From: Paenibacillus sp. USDA918EY
GTDB lineage: Bacteria; Bacillota; Bacilli; Paenibacillales; Paenibacillaceae
DNA: 64,000 nucleotides
Direction of reading: 5' to 3'
Assembly: GCF_009870825.1 (NCBI RefSeq)
Contig: NZ_WTWY01000002.1
Span: 620,001 to 684,000, forward strand
Numbering within the stretch: the first letter of the stretch is position 1; the number at the start of each line of letters is the position of its first letter. The notes beneath the pieces are model-generated. The model had not been told where the DNA came from. It searched no databases and saw nothing but the letters and a program-made list of their open reading frames with translations. The position numbers and the translations under genes are program-made. Below are positions 33,948 through 42,616 of the stretch, piece after piece.

Positions 33948-34940
33948 TTATTGGGCTGCTTTGAAAAATTCCTGGTGTTTCTTCAACAATTCGACGGTCA
34001 ACGGTTCGACGAATTTCATCGGATGCGCAGGCTGATTGGCGTTTTCCACCGTCTCGCCTTTGTACAGCGCCACCGGATAATTGGTGATCAGATCCTTCCG
34101 CGCGTCTTTGATGATCGTTTCCGCCATTTTCATCGCCAGGTCGGTCACGGCATTTTTCTTGTCCACTACCGCCACGGATTCGGTGAGCGAAAAGTTGCCT
34201 TCAGCAGGGTCCACGTAGTCGATCGGCGCGCCGGACGCTTTCGCTTTGACGGCCTGATGGCGCAAACCGAAGCCTGCCGCGACCTCGCCCGCCTGCACCT
34301 TTTTGATCGGGCCGGAGCCGGAGCTTTCCAGATGCGGGCCGACGTTGGCGATCAGGTCATGAAGAACCGTTTTCCCTTCTTCCTGGCCGTATTGGCTAAT
34401 GATGGCTTGGACGAGCAGCCAGCCTGTCGAGGAATCCATAATGTTCGGGATTGAAACCAGGCCTTTGAATTCGGGTTTGGTCAGGTCCTTGATCGACGTC
34501 GGCATCGGCAGGCCTTTTTGCTTCAGCACTTCGGTATTGACGAAAATCGAACCGGTGTTGGCCAAAATCGGCGTAGAATAGGACGGGTAGGATTCCAGCG
34601 CATCCGTTGTAAACGACAGGTCCTTGTACATGGAATACTGGCTTTGCGAGCTTTCGATAAAATAAGAGCTCATCGTGATGAGATCGGCTTCGATCTTGCC
34701 GCCTTCGGCCATCAGCTTGCCGCCGAGCTCCGAGGTGCCCAGCGATTGCAGCACGTATTTGCCGTCATATCCGGCGTTTTTGAGCGCGGCTTCCATGGAG
34801 GCGACGGCCTCTTCGTCCGCGTTCGTGTAAATGACCACTTTTTTCGATTCTTCCGCTTTTCCGCTGCCGCAGGCTGTCATGGCAAGCACGAAGCCGATGG
34901 CGAATAGCGTAAGCAGCATACTTTTGATCGTTTTGGACAT
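33948..34940 (-). CDS. 2-aminoethylphosphonate-type ABC substrate-binding lipoprotein
   Basis: Binding lipoprotein of about 330 residues in the iron/thiamine/AEP-type cluster. The type II signal peptide has its lipobox Cys in LAMTACGSG (about residue 23). The mature start KVVIYTNADEEAV is typical of PhnS2-like and FbpA-like proteins. ATG 34940 is chosen because GCGAGGGA lies upstream; the frame runs 69 codons further back only because repeat copy B is open in this frame. It is separated from the permease gene by about 320 bases that contain this repeat, so it may also have its own promoter. Confidence 0.9.
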   Translation of the reverse strand: MSKTIKSMLLTLFAIGFVLAMTACGSGKAEESKKVVIYTNADEEAVASMEAALKNAGYDGKYVLQSLGTSELGGKLMAEGGKIEADLITMSSYFIESSQSQYSMYKDLSFTTDALESYPSYSTPILANTGSIFVNTEVLKQKGLPMPTSIKDLTKPEFKGLVSIPNIMDSSTGWLLVQAIISQYGQEEGKTVLHDLIANVGPHLESSGSGPIKKVQAGEVAAGFGLRHQAVKAKASGAPIDYVDPAEGNFSLTESVAVVDKKNAVTDLAMKMAETIIKDARKDLITNYPVALYKGETVENANQPAHPMKFVEPLTVELLKKHQEFFKAAQ

Positions 34941-34982
34941 CGTAAATCCCTCGCTTTTAATGGTGGAATAGTTGCGGGAAAG

Positions 34983-35234
34983 ACCGCTGCGGGTATGGAT
35001 CGCGCTCTCGATCGCTGCCCGATTTTGGACTAAATTAGTTTGCTGACTTTTTGCGAAGTGGCCGCTGCGGGTACGGATCGTTCTTCCGATCGCTGTTGCC
35101 TTTGGATTTTTCCTGACTGGAACTTTATTGGTAAAATCCAACGACAAAGCGTATGCTTCCGATGCTAGCTTTCTTTCAGAAAGCTTTTAGGCGACCGCTG
35201 ACGCTTCTTCAGATCGATTCCGTCCCCTCCGCTG
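34983..35234 (-). repeat. Dispersed two-module repeat, copy B
   Basis: Module 1 is 35202-35234 (33 bases identical to 10532-10564) and module 2 is 35058-35098 (40 of 41 bases identical to 10629-10669). A diverged further module 2 is at 34983-35018. The hairpin GATCG-loop-CGATC is kept in both module 2 copies although the loops differ (GAAGAA and AGAGCG). The repeat lies between the permease and binding-protein genes and points towards the latter, as copy A points towards its importer. Confidence 0.85.
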
Positions 35235-35259
35235 GTCTTTCCGCATGTGCGGAAAAGTA

Positions 35260-36876
35260 TTAGCGCACCGCCCTCCTCCTCTGCATCCAATCGCACGCGA
35301 CCTTAACCACCAGATTGGTGAAAAAGATCAGCAGCGACAGCACGAAAATTTCGTTGAACTTGGCGAAATGCTGCAGCTCCTTGATTTTGCTCGCCACAAC
35401 CGAGGTTTGCGCCGACACCAGGAAAATGATCCCGCTGATCGTCACCATCGAATTGACGAAGTAATAACCGAACATTTCGATGACCGCGGACGCCGAGTTC
35501 GGCAGCACCACCCGGTACACCGTCTTGAACCAGCTGTCCCCGAGCAGTTCGCCCGTCGTCTCCCAGGACGGATTCATCTTGGAGAGAGCGTTTTTGGCCA
35601 TCATGTACGGCGTCGTAAACAGGTGCACGATGTTGCACAGCACCAGGATGGTGAACGTGCCCTTCAGGCTGCTCCCGTTAAACAAAAGCAGGTACGAAAT
35701 CCCGAGCACCATTCCCGGCACCGTATTGGTGACCATCGACACGATGTCGGTGGCGGCTTTCGCTTTAAGCCGGGTGCGCACGTTTAGCAGCGCGGCTCCG
35801 TATGCGGCCAGTGTCCCCAGCAGCGCAGTCAGCAGCGCGACCCAGAGCGAATTTTTGTACACGCCCGTCAAATCGCCGGATGCGAATACATCGGAAAAAT
35901 GTTTGAACGTAAAAGCTGTATCGTAAGGGAAGCCGTTCATGAACGGCGCCACGAACATCACCGCAAAAACAGAAAGTATACCGACCACGATGGCGGACGA
36001 AAGAATGCCCAATCCCGCATCACGAACCCGATGTTTCGGCAGCTCGATGGCATCGATTTTGTCATAATGGAAATTCAGCTTGTCCAAGTACCGCAGCAGC
36101 CAAATCCCGAACGCGGCCGGAATCAGCATCACGACCGCGATGACCGCCCCCTGGTTGAAATCCGGAATGGAACCAAGCATCACCTGGTAAAGCTGGGCCG
36201 CAATGACCGGATACGTTCCGCCTACCGAAGCGGGGATGCCGAAATCGGTGAAGCTGAGGATAAAAGCGAGCACGAATGCTCCGCCCAACGCGCCCACGAG
36301 CGGCCGCAAAACCGTATTAAAAAAGCTCCTTGCCATCCCGTCGCCCATCAGCTTGGACACGATGATGAATTTTTTGTCGACATAGCCGAAAGCATTATGG
36401 ATCAGCAGAAAAGCAGGCGGCAGCGTGTAAATGATGTATCCCGTCAATAGGCCGTTAAAGCCGTATATTTCAAACAGATTGCGCCCGATCAGCTTCGTGA
36501 TCAGCCCTTGATTTCCAAACGAATACATGATGGCAAACCCGTAAGTGATCGTCGGCAGCAGCATCGGCACGAGGATGGCGGTTTTGAGAACGCCTTTGAT
36601 CGGGCGGAAGATCCGGGTACAGTGAATGGCATAAGCCAAAATGAATGCAAGCGTCGTTGCGATCACAGCCGAAACCGCCGATACTTTGACGCTGTTCAGG
36701 GCCGCTCCGACCATGTCCCGCCCTTTCCACACCGCCGCATAGTTTGCAAGCGAAAAACCCTCGCCCGTTTCAAAGGAACGGATCAGCAGAACGAGCAGAG
36801 GCAAGAACAAAAACCCGGCGAAAAAGAGCAGCAGCAGAGCGAATGCGACACGCATTTCGGTTTTGACTTTATGCAT
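35260..36876 (-). CDS. ABC transporter double permease for 2-aminoethylphosphonate
   Basis: Fused permease of about 538 residues with two binding-protein-dependent transport domains, about twelve helices in total. EAA-like loops are at SKLMGDGMARSFFNTVLRPL (about 190) and GELLGDSWFKTVYRVVLP (about 450). This double layout is typical of the PhnU2/FbpB/ThiP families. ATG 36876 overlaps the 3' end of the ATPase gene by 8 bases. Together with the ATPase, binding protein, PhnW and PhnX it forms a complete 2-aminoethylphosphonate import and use operon. Confidence 0.9.
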   Translation of the reverse strand: MHKVKTEMRVAFALLLLFFAGFLFLPLLVLLIRSFETGEGFSLANYAAVWKGRDMVGAALNSVKVSAVSAVIATTLAFILAYAIHCTRIFRPIKGVLKTAILVPMLLPTITYGFAIMYSFGNQGLITKLIGRNLFEIYGFNGLLTGYIIYTLPPAFLLIHNAFGYVDKKFIIVSKLMGDGMARSFFNTVLRPLVGALGGAFVLAFILSFTDFGIPASVGGTYPVIAAQLYQVMLGSIPDFNQGAVIAVVMLIPAAFGIWLLRYLDKLNFHYDKIDAIELPKHRVRDAGLGILSSAIVVGILSVFAVMFVAPFMNGFPYDTAFTFKHFSDVFASGDLTGVYKNSLWVALLTALLGTLAAYGAALLNVRTRLKAKAATDIVSMVTNTVPGMVLGISYLLLFNGSSLKGTFTILVLCNIVHLFTTPYMMAKNALSKMNPSWETTGELLGDSWFKTVYRVVLPNSASAVIEMFGYYFVNSMVTISGIIFLVSAQTSVVASKIKELQHFAKFNEIFVLSLLIFFTNLVVKVACDWMQRRRAVR

Positions 36877-37621
36877 ACATCTCACCGAACAGGTTAAAAA
36901 TGTTTTGCCGTTTGATCCTCAGCTGCTTAATGATGAACTGCTCGACGAATTCGTTGGCCGGTCTGCCGATGATGTCCTGCGGTGCGCCGAACTGGGCGAT
37001 CCGGCCCTGATTGATGATCAGGATTTTGTCGGACATCGTTAAGGCCTCCTCGGGATCATGCGTTACGATCAGCGTCGTCAACTTGAATTCCCTCGCGATC
37101 GATTGAATCCGCTGCTTGATCGACTCCTTGATGACCCCGTCGAGCGCGCTGAGCGGCTCGTCGAGCAACAGCAGCTTCGGTTTCGCGACGAGCGTTCTCG
37201 CCAGCGCCACCCGCTGCTTTTGTCCGCCGGACAGCTCGCCGATTTTTTTGTTCAAATGCGGAGTCAGCTCCAAAAAATCGATATATTCCTGAACCTCCTT
37301 GGGGCTCACCAGACCTTTTTTATTTCGCAGCCCATATACGACGTTCTCGTAGGCGTTCAGGTTCGGAAACAGGGCGAAATCCTGAAACACGATGTTGAAG
37401 CCGCGCTTTTTCATCGGGACGCGGGTCAGGTCTTCATCGCCGAAAACGATGCTTCCGCGGTCGGCCCCGGTCAAGCCCAAAATCAGGTGAAGCAGCGTCG
37501 TCTTCCCGCTTCCGCTCGGACCGAGGAGCGACATAATTTCCCCCGTGCCGATCTCGAAGCTGATGTCGTCCAGGACGGTTTTACCGTCGAATTGTTTGCC
37601 AATATGCTGCAGCTTCAGCAA
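36869..37621 (-). CDS. ABC transporter ATP-binding protein (2-aminoethylphosphonate uptake)
   Basis: ATPase of about 250 residues with Walker A (LLGPSGSGKTT), Q-loop (FQDFALFPN), signature (LSGGQKQR), Walker B (LLLLDEPLSALD) and the H-loop (VTHDPEEA). It lacks the long C-terminal TOBE domain of PotA/MalK-type ATPases. TTG 37621 is preferred because AAGGAGG lies 8 bases upstream. First gene of the phosphonate operon. Confidence 0.92.
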   Translation of the reverse strand: MLKLQHIGKQFDGKTVLDDISFEIGTGEIMSLLGPSGSGKTTLLHLILGLTGADRGSIVFGDEDLTRVPMKKRGFNIVFQDFALFPNLNAYENVVYGLRNKKGLVSPKEVQEYIDFLELTPHLNKKIGELSGGQKQRVALARTLVAKPKLLLLDEPLSALDGVIKESIKQRIQSIAREFKLTTLIVTHDPEEALTMSDKILIINQGRIAQFGAPQDIIGRPANEFVEQFIIKQLRIKRQNIFNLFGEMYA

Positions 37622-37707
37622 GCCGCCCACCTCCTTACACACAACCCCAGTATAAAAACCGTATGTCAACCCGAATACGCGAGTGTGTAAATTTTGCGTA
37701 AATTATG

Positions 37708-37737
37708 CATAACTTCTTCATAACTTTTGACTAACTT
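37708..37737. promoter_or_regulatory. Pho-box-like direct repeats in the phosphonate/deoR divergent region
   Basis: TAACTT occurs at 37710, 37721 and 37732, that is with a strict 11-base period; the first two are part of CATAACTT. Direct repeats with 11-base phasing are the hallmark of PhoP/PhoB sites, and phosphonate uptake is commonly under phosphate control. The hexamer is only a partial match to the Bacillus consensus TTAACA. Confidence 0.4.
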
Positions 37738-37817
37738 AATCCGTGATCGAACGGTAAAACATAACGATCTATGTAAAATCTATTGAATCCCCGGAAGGCT
37801 GAAAGTACACTGGAATT

Positions 37818-37832
37818 GTTTCGGTTCGAAAC
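37818..37832. promoter_or_regulatory. Inverted repeat, candidate operator of the DeoR-type regulator
   Basis: GTTTCG - GTT - CGAAAC has perfect six-base arms and lies 30 bases upstream of the deoR-type start, within the divergent promoter region. Confidence 0.45.
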
Positions 37833-37862
37833 GTCAACGTCATATATTAGCGGGTGAAAGCG

Positions 37863-38621
37863 ATGCTGCCACTGGAGAGGCAAAAGAAAATTCTCGACCT
37901 ATTAACCGTCAAAAAAGTGCTTAAAATAACGGAGCTGACCGAGGAACTCGGCATTTCCGTCGATACGCTCCGCCGGGACATTAACCTGCTCGCCAGCGCG
38001 GGGAAAATCGAAAAAATCTACGGGGGCATCAAGCTCGCGGACCGGTTCGGGGAATCCTCGATGGACGAGCGGATGGTCAACCATTTGGAGGAAAAGGAGC
38101 GGATCGCCCGCAAATGCAGCGAATGGATCCAGGACGGCGACTGCATCTATATCGACAGCGGGTCGACGACTTACCAGATTGCCAAATACATCAAGGATAA
38201 AAAGAACCTGACCGTGATCACGTGCTCCGTTCCGGTCATCCAGGAGCTGATGGACACCGATGCCGAGCTGATTATCATCGGGGGCAAAATCCGGAAGGAA
38301 GAGCAGTCCGTCGTTGCGTTCGATTATATTTTCAATTTTCACGAGCTGAACGTCCGGAAAGCTTTTATCTGCTGCAGCGGCATCACGGTCGAAAGAGGGA
38401 TTTCGGATTATAATCTGGAGGAAGCCGTCACGCGCAAAAAAATGATCGAGCTCTCCAAAGAGGTCATCGTCGCGGCCGACAGCACCAAATTCGGCAAAGA
38501 CGTCACGGTTGCCATCGCGCCCCTGGAGCGGATCGACACGATCGTGACGGATGCCCATGTAGACCGCAGCTTCCTGACCAAATTCAAAAAAACGGGGACG
38601 AATCTTGTCATCGCGGACTGA
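37863..38621 (+). CDS. DeoR-family transcriptional regulator
   Basis: 252-residue repressor with an N-terminal DeoR winged helix (LERQKKILDLLTVKKVLKIT, LGISVDTLRRDINLL) and a C-terminal DeoRC sensor domain (GDCIYIDSGSTT, LIIIGGKIRKEEQS, KAFICCSGITVERG, VAADSTKFGK). ATG 37863 is preferred over GTG 37854 because GGGTGA overlaps the latter. It is divergent from the phosphonate operon and is probably its local regulator. DeoR proteins mostly bind phosphorylated sugars, so a phospho-metabolite effector is likely (inference). Confidence 0.9.
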   Translation: MLPLERQKKILDLLTVKKVLKITELTEELGISVDTLRRDINLLASAGKIEKIYGGIKLADRFGESSMDERMVNHLEEKERIARKCSEWIQDGDCIYIDSGSTTYQIAKYIKDKKNLTVITCSVPVIQELMDTDAELIIIGGKIRKEEQSVVAFDYIFNFHELNVRKAFICCSGITVERGISDYNLEEAVTRKKMIELSKEVIVAADSTKFGKDVTVAIAPLERIDTIVTDAHVDRSFLTKFKKTGTNLVIAD

Positions 38622-38736
38622 ACATAAAGCCTGCTGTTCGAGGTATGGAACTCATATAGCGGGGCCTTCACTGCCCGTTCATGCCGACATCAAGCGATGC
38701 AAAGCTGCCTTCCAAAGAAGCGTCCAACGAAAAAGC

Positions 38737-38784
38737 AAAATCCGATTCCGCGTTAAGTCAACGAATGAATCGGATTTTTGTTTT
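38737..38784 (+). terminator. Intrinsic terminator after the DeoR-type gene
   Basis: AAAATCCGATTC (38737-38748) pairs perfectly with GAATCGGATTTT (38767-38778), followed by TGTTTT. Confidence 0.85.
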
Positions 38785-38821
38785 ACTTATAGGGATTATG
38801 GGCTCCGGAAAAAACGCTGGA

Positions 38822-39586
38822 TCATAAATGGGATCCGCCCGTAGCATCGATCATCTGCCCCGTAACCCATCGCCCGTCGAAAGACGCGAGGAACGCAACG
38901 ATGTCGGCAATATCCGACGGTTCCCCAATTCGACCCAGTGCGGATATTTCCGTAGCATACCGTTGTCCTTCGGGAGTATACAGCCAGGATGCGTTAACAT
39001 CCGTATCGACGATACCGGGAAGAACCGCATTTACTGTTATGCCTCGCGGACCAAGCTGCTTTGCAAGTTGAAAGGTGAACGTATTGATCGCTCCTTTGGT
39101 AAGGTTATAAGCCATCAATTCCGGCATGGCAATTTTAGTCACTCCAGAGGATATATTAATGATCCGTCCTTCATCACGCAGACGGGACAACGATTTCTGC
39201 ACGAGAAAAAACGGGGCTTTGACGTTAACGGCAAATACTTCGTCAAAAGATTCTTCTGTTGTTTCTTCAAGATTTTTTGAGGTACCGATTCCGGCATTGT
39301 TGACCAAAATATCAAAATGATGGCTGCCGGTTCGCTCTACAAGCTGACCGTCTAACGATTGAAGCAATTCTTCAACACCTGCCACGGAGTTCAGGTTTGC
39401 GCCCAGAGCAAATGCTTGCCCCCCGTTTGCTTCAATGGCGCTAACCACTTCCTCCGCCGCAGCAAAACGATTGCCGTAATGGACCGCAACCAAAGCCCCT
39501 TCTTCTGCCAGCCGCAGCGCGATTCCCCGGCCAATGCCCCGACTTCCTCCGGTTACCAATGCCACTTTTCCTTCCAAACGATTCAT
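38822..39586 (-). CDS. Short-chain dehydrogenase/reductase
   Basis: Classical SDR of about 254 residues: nucleotide site TGGSRGIGRG (about residue 14), NNAGIG (about 95), catalytic Ser in NISSGVTK (about 148), Tyr and Lys in YNLTK (about 161), and PGIVDTDV. It resembles FabG-like 3-oxoacyl reductases, but the context does not support a role in fatty acid synthesis. ATG 39586 has AAGGAGTGG upstream. Its promoter has MerR-type architecture, and the MerR gene lies just upstream on the same strand. Confidence 0.9.
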   Translation of the reverse strand: MNRLEGKVALVTGGSRGIGRGIALRLAEEGALVAVHYGNRFAAAEEVVSAIEANGGQAFALGANLNSVAGVEELLQSLDGQLVERTGSHHFDILVNNAGIGTSKNLEETTEESFDEVFAVNVKAPFFLVQKSLSRLRDEGRIINISSGVTKIAMPELMAYNLTKGAINTFTFQLAKQLGPRGITVNAVLPGIVDTDVNASWLYTPEGQRYATEISALGRIGEPSDIADIVAFLASFDGRWVTGQMIDATGGSHL

Positions 39587-39619
39587 TTGTACCACTCCTT
39601 ATAGTTTGATTAATGACAC

Positions 39620-39649
39620 TCTATACCCTCCACCATAGGGGAGAGTCAA
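39620..39649 (-). promoter_or_regulatory. MerR-type promoter in front of the SDR gene
   Basis: On the minus strand TTGACT (39649-39644), an 18-base spacer and TATAGA (39625-39620). The spacer holds an interrupted dyad, CTCCCC..GGAGGG. A stretched spacer with an internal dyad is the typical target of MerR-family activators. Confidence 0.6.
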
Positions 39650-39709
39650 CACGTCCAAAAAAAATCTTCCATCATTCCTTTCGCACGGAACAATGAAAGA
39701 CTCGGCTTT

Positions 39710-40531
39710 TTATATTTTTTCAATCGGAATGAGCAATTCAGCCCTCCGGAGCTTCCCATACAGATCTTGATCTGCCGTCAAATAAATTTCCCGGATCGGT
39801 TCGGCTTCGTTTGGCCGATATCCGTTTGACGATATCCATGTTGCAAGTTCAGTTAAACCCGAGCAGGAAGAATGATACGGGTCACACCAGTGAACCAGCG
39901 AGGCAGCTTGTTTTAATTCCGGCCAAAAGTGGACGTTCACTCTGTCACTGCCCGGAATATGCTTTGCAACGGGTAAAGCGACCTCTACATCGATCAAATC
40001 CTCTTCGAAATCGTTGCTGTGCCATTGAACGGTTAAAGAGCGGTTGTCATCCTCCCGATGCTCACGCACATATTGTTTAATTTCATCCAATAGGAGACAT
40101 AAGTGCGAGCGCGGAATCGTATCACGAATGGATGCGACAAGCTGGGATTTTACGTTTCGAATGACGATCGGGACTGTTGATGGTTGTTCGTCTAAGTCTT
40201 TCATACGCTCTAGCCCCAAATTGATCTCCTTCAACCGGCTTTGTGCTTCCTCGATGAATTGCTGCAGTTCCAGCTTCTTGGCAATCAAAGATTTTTTTAC
40301 TTCGGCCGGCGATACATCTTCAACCAATAACGACTTAATCTCTTCCAGAGTAAAACCCCGGTTCTTTAGATCGATGATTCGTTGTATGACTAACAGTTGT
40401 TCCGCTGAATAATATCGATAGCCGGAATCTTCATCGATCGTGTCCGGTGTTAACAAGCCCCGCTGATCGTAATATCGTAATGTTTTGACAGAAACCCGGC
40501 TTAATTTAGAAAATGTACCGATCTTAAAAAT
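39710..40531 (-). CDS. MerR-family regulator with GyrI-like effector domain (probable ATT start)
   Basis: Activator of about 273 residues: an N-terminal MerR domain (FKIGTFSKLSRVSVKTLRYY, then SGYRYYSAEQL), a coiled-coil dimer helix (about 100-125) and a C-terminal GyrI/BmrR-like effector domain (about 135-270). No ATG, GTG or TTG exists upstream of a TTG that lies inside the helix-turn-helix. An in-frame ATT at 40531-40529 gives exactly the start expected for the family (Met-Phe-Lys-Ile-Gly) and has AGGGGAGA at suitable distance. The next upstream in-frame stop is close by. It probably activates the SDR gene downstream. Confidence 0.75.
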   Translation of the reverse strand: MFKIGTFSKLSRVSVKTLRYYDQRGLLTPDTIDEDSGYRYYSAEQLLVIQRIIDLKNRGFTLEEIKSLLVEDVSPAEVKKSLIAKKLELQQFIEEAQSRLKEINLGLERMKDLDEQPSTVPIVIRNVKSQLVASIRDTIPRSHLCLLLDEIKQYVREHREDDNRSLTVQWHSNDFEEDLIDVEVALPVAKHIPGSDRVNVHFWPELKQAASLVHWCDPYHSSCSGLTELATWISSNGYRPNEAEPIREIYLTADQDLYGKLRRAELLIPIEKI

Positions 40532-40748
40532 CTTAAACTCTCCCCTTTCTTAGGTCGTTTACTTCACTAAAATTTTTATTTCCTGAAAGTGGAATGAGGT
40601 GGCCGCTTGTATTCAAGTTATGTTCATTACTTCGATCTTTGGTTCAGCAAAACCTCTAACCAATCATTCGTCCCCTTTCGCAGAGCAACGTTTCTAACCT
40701 GATCGAATCCAATGCTCCTGTCATTGGAAATAAAGGTAGACAAAAGGG

Positions 40749-40777
40749 TTGAAAACAATTAAGTTAATACTTATTAA
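40749..40777 (+). promoter_or_regulatory. Predicted sigma-A promoter of the ROK regulator
   Basis: TTGAAA (40749-40754), a 17-base spacer and TATTAA (40772-40777), 42 bases before the start codon. The 287-base gap between the MerR and ROK genes shows nothing else. Confidence 0.5.
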
Positions 40778-40818
40778 AAATATTATAAAAAGTCGGATCG
40801 GGGTGATTTCTCTAACTC

Positions 40819-41850
40819 ATGAGTCCTATTCCCAACAATACGACGCGAGTCAAAAAAATGAACCGGGAGCTGGTACGCCAGGCTCTTAAAACGATGAAAC
40901 GGGGCACGAAAGCCATGGTGGCACAGGCTACGGGTTTAAGCGTCGCCACCTGCGGCAGCATTCTGAATGAGCTTTTGGACGCCGGGGAACTGCTGGAGCT
41001 GGATATGGAGGAATCAAGCGGCGGCCGTCCGGCCAGGGTATACCGGTATAATATGAACTTCTCTTATATTGCCTGCATCATCATCAAAGCCGGAGTAAAC
41101 ACGCACTCGCTTACGTTTACGGTCGCCAACCTGGCCGGGGAACCCGTGGAAGAAGGATACCGCGAATCCAGACGGGTGGACGCTGCAGTGATCGAACGGC
41201 TGATTGATCAGCTCATCTCTAAATATCCGCACATCCGGGCGGTTGGCATCGGCGTACCGGGTGCCGTACATAAGGGAGTCATCAATCTCGGCGATATTCC
41301 GGAGCTCGTTCAGGTCCCGCTGGAGGCCCTCATTCGCGAGAAACATGGGGTCGAGGTCATCGTCGAGAACGACATGAATTCAACCATGTACGGATTTTAT
41401 CAAAAGCAGGAATACGATGAAGAAAAGTCCGTTGCCGTTGCCACTTTTATCGAAGGTTATTTTCCGGGGGCCGGCTTGATGGTGGACGGGCAAATTCACC
41501 GGGGGAACACCCGGTTCGCGGGGGAGATCTCCTTTTTGCCGTTTGGCTTCACCCGCGAGGAGCAGCTGCGGCGGCTGCACGACCGCAAGACATTTCATCC
41601 GCTGGCAGCACATACCGTTTCGAGTCTGGTCGCAGTGATGAACCCGGCGACGGTAGCTTTAACGGGGAGCCTGGTACAGCCCGCCGATTTGGAGCCGATC
41701 CGGCAGGAATGTTTGAAATATATCCCGGAAATGCATATGCCTCAGCTGACGCTGCTGGAGCATCCGGACGAAGACTACATGTATGGGTTAATCACCATGA
41801 CGTTGGAAAGCCTCTCCTATTCGTTAAAGCTGGTGGAGAAACGGAGGTAG
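40819..41850 (+). CDS. ROK-family transcriptional regulator
   Basis: 343 residues: a winged helix (about 12-75, [22 protein letters not shown], then [19 protein letters not shown]), a [11 protein letters not shown] linker, and a ROK sugar-kinase-like domain ([12 protein letters not shown] at about 145, [11 protein letters not shown] at about 180). The domain has lost the usual ROK zinc motif CxCGxxGC; after [11 protein letters not shown] the sequence continues without it. It is therefore a regulator and not an active kinase. It may act on the acetyltransferase 53 bases downstream (inference from spacing). Confidence 0.85.
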   Translation: MSPIPNNTTRVKKMNRELVRQALKTMKRGTKAMVAQATGLSVATCGSILNELLDAGELLELDMEESSGGRPARVYRYNMNFSYIACIIIKAGVNTHSLTFTVANLAGEPVEEGYRESRRVDAAVIERLIDQLISKYPHIRAVGIGVPGAVHKGVINLGDIPELVQVPLEALIREKHGVEVIVENDMNSTMYGFYQKQEYDEEKSVAVATFIEGYFPGAGLMVDGQIHRGNTRFAGEISFLPFGFTREEQLRRLHDRKTFHPLAAHTVSSLVAVMNPATVALTGSLVQPADLEPIRQECLKYIPEMHMPQLTLLEHPDEDYMYGLITMTLESLSYSLKLVEKRR

Positions 41851-41903
41851 GGCGGAGTCGGAGCCGTGGCCAAATATTTCGCATCATGACAAGAGAGGAA
41901 TGG

Positions 41904-42497
41904 ATGGATAACATGAAGACGGAAAAACAAAAGATGTTGGACGGCGAACTGTACATCGCTGCAGACCCCGAATTGACGCGCGACCGGGAATATGCCAGAA
42001 AAATGGCACGATTGTATAACCAGACGACGGAAACGGAAACGGAACGGCGAGTACAAATCCTTAAGGAGCTGCTCGGATCGACGGGGGAAAACCTGAGCAT
42101 GGAACCGAACATCCGATTTGACTACGGGTACAATATTCATGTCGGAGAAAACTTCTATGCAAACTTTGACTGTACCATCCTGGATGTATGCGAGGTGCGC
42201 ATCGGGGACAATTGCATGTTCGGACCCGGCGTTCACGTCTATACCGCTACGCATCCGGTGGATCCTTATGAAAGAATCAAAGGGCCCGAGTACGGCAAAC
42301 CGGTCACGATTGGAAACAATGTATGGATCGGCGGAAGAGCCGTCATTAATCCGGGCGTAACGATCGGCAATAACGTCGTCGTGGCTTCCGGAGCCGTGGT
42401 CACGAAAGATGTTCCGGACAACACGGTCGTCGGCGGCAACCCGGCAAAAGCGATTAAAAAAATCCATGCCACAGACGTGGATTCGTTAACACCTTAA
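41904..42497 (+). CDS. Sugar O-acetyltransferase (maltose/galactoside acetyltransferase family)
   Basis: Cytosolic acetyl-CoA-dependent enzyme of about 197 residues in the LacA/Maa family. It has an N-terminal helical Mac domain ([24 protein letters not shown]) and a left-handed beta-helix of hexapeptide repeats with the catalytic His in [12 protein letters not shown] (about residue 114), then [23 protein letters not shown] 41904 is preferred because AGAGAGG lies 5 bases upstream; the frame runs further back into the ROK gene. It acetylates sugars, possibly to detoxify non-metabolised ones. Confidence 0.9.
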   Translation: MDNMKTEKQKMLDGELYIAADPELTRDREYARKMARLYNQTTETETERRVQILKELLGSTGENLSMEPNIRFDYGYNIHVGENFYANFDCTILDVCEVRIGDNCMFGPGVHVYTATHPVDPYERIKGPEYGKPVTIGNNVWIGGRAVINPGVTIGNNVVVASGAVVTKDVPDNTVVGGNPAKAIKKIHATDVDSLTP

Positions 42498-42527
42498 TCC
42501 ATAGCCGGAAAATATACAGACATGCAA

Positions 42528-42581
42528 ACAAAACGGACCTTTCCCCAAGCCGCATGCGGCAAGGAAAGATCCGTTTTGTTC
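42528..42581. terminator. Bidirectional terminator before the van-like cassette
   Basis: AACAAAACGGA (42528-42538) pairs with TCCGTTTTGTT (42571-42581); CTTTCC and GGAAAG extend the stem. It lies between convergent genes. Confidence 0.75.
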
Positions 42582-42616
42582 ATAGCGAACCCTAAATGAA
42601 TCAATATTTGGTGCAT

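Noticed and set aside
34941..35147. 69-residue N-terminal extension of the phosphonate-binding protein
   Set aside because: It is formed by repeat copy B. The signal peptide starts at ATG 34940 with its own ribosome binding site.
36869..36885. Possible frameshift between ATPase and permease genes
   Set aside because: Both proteins have complete family ends. The short overlap is normal operon coupling.
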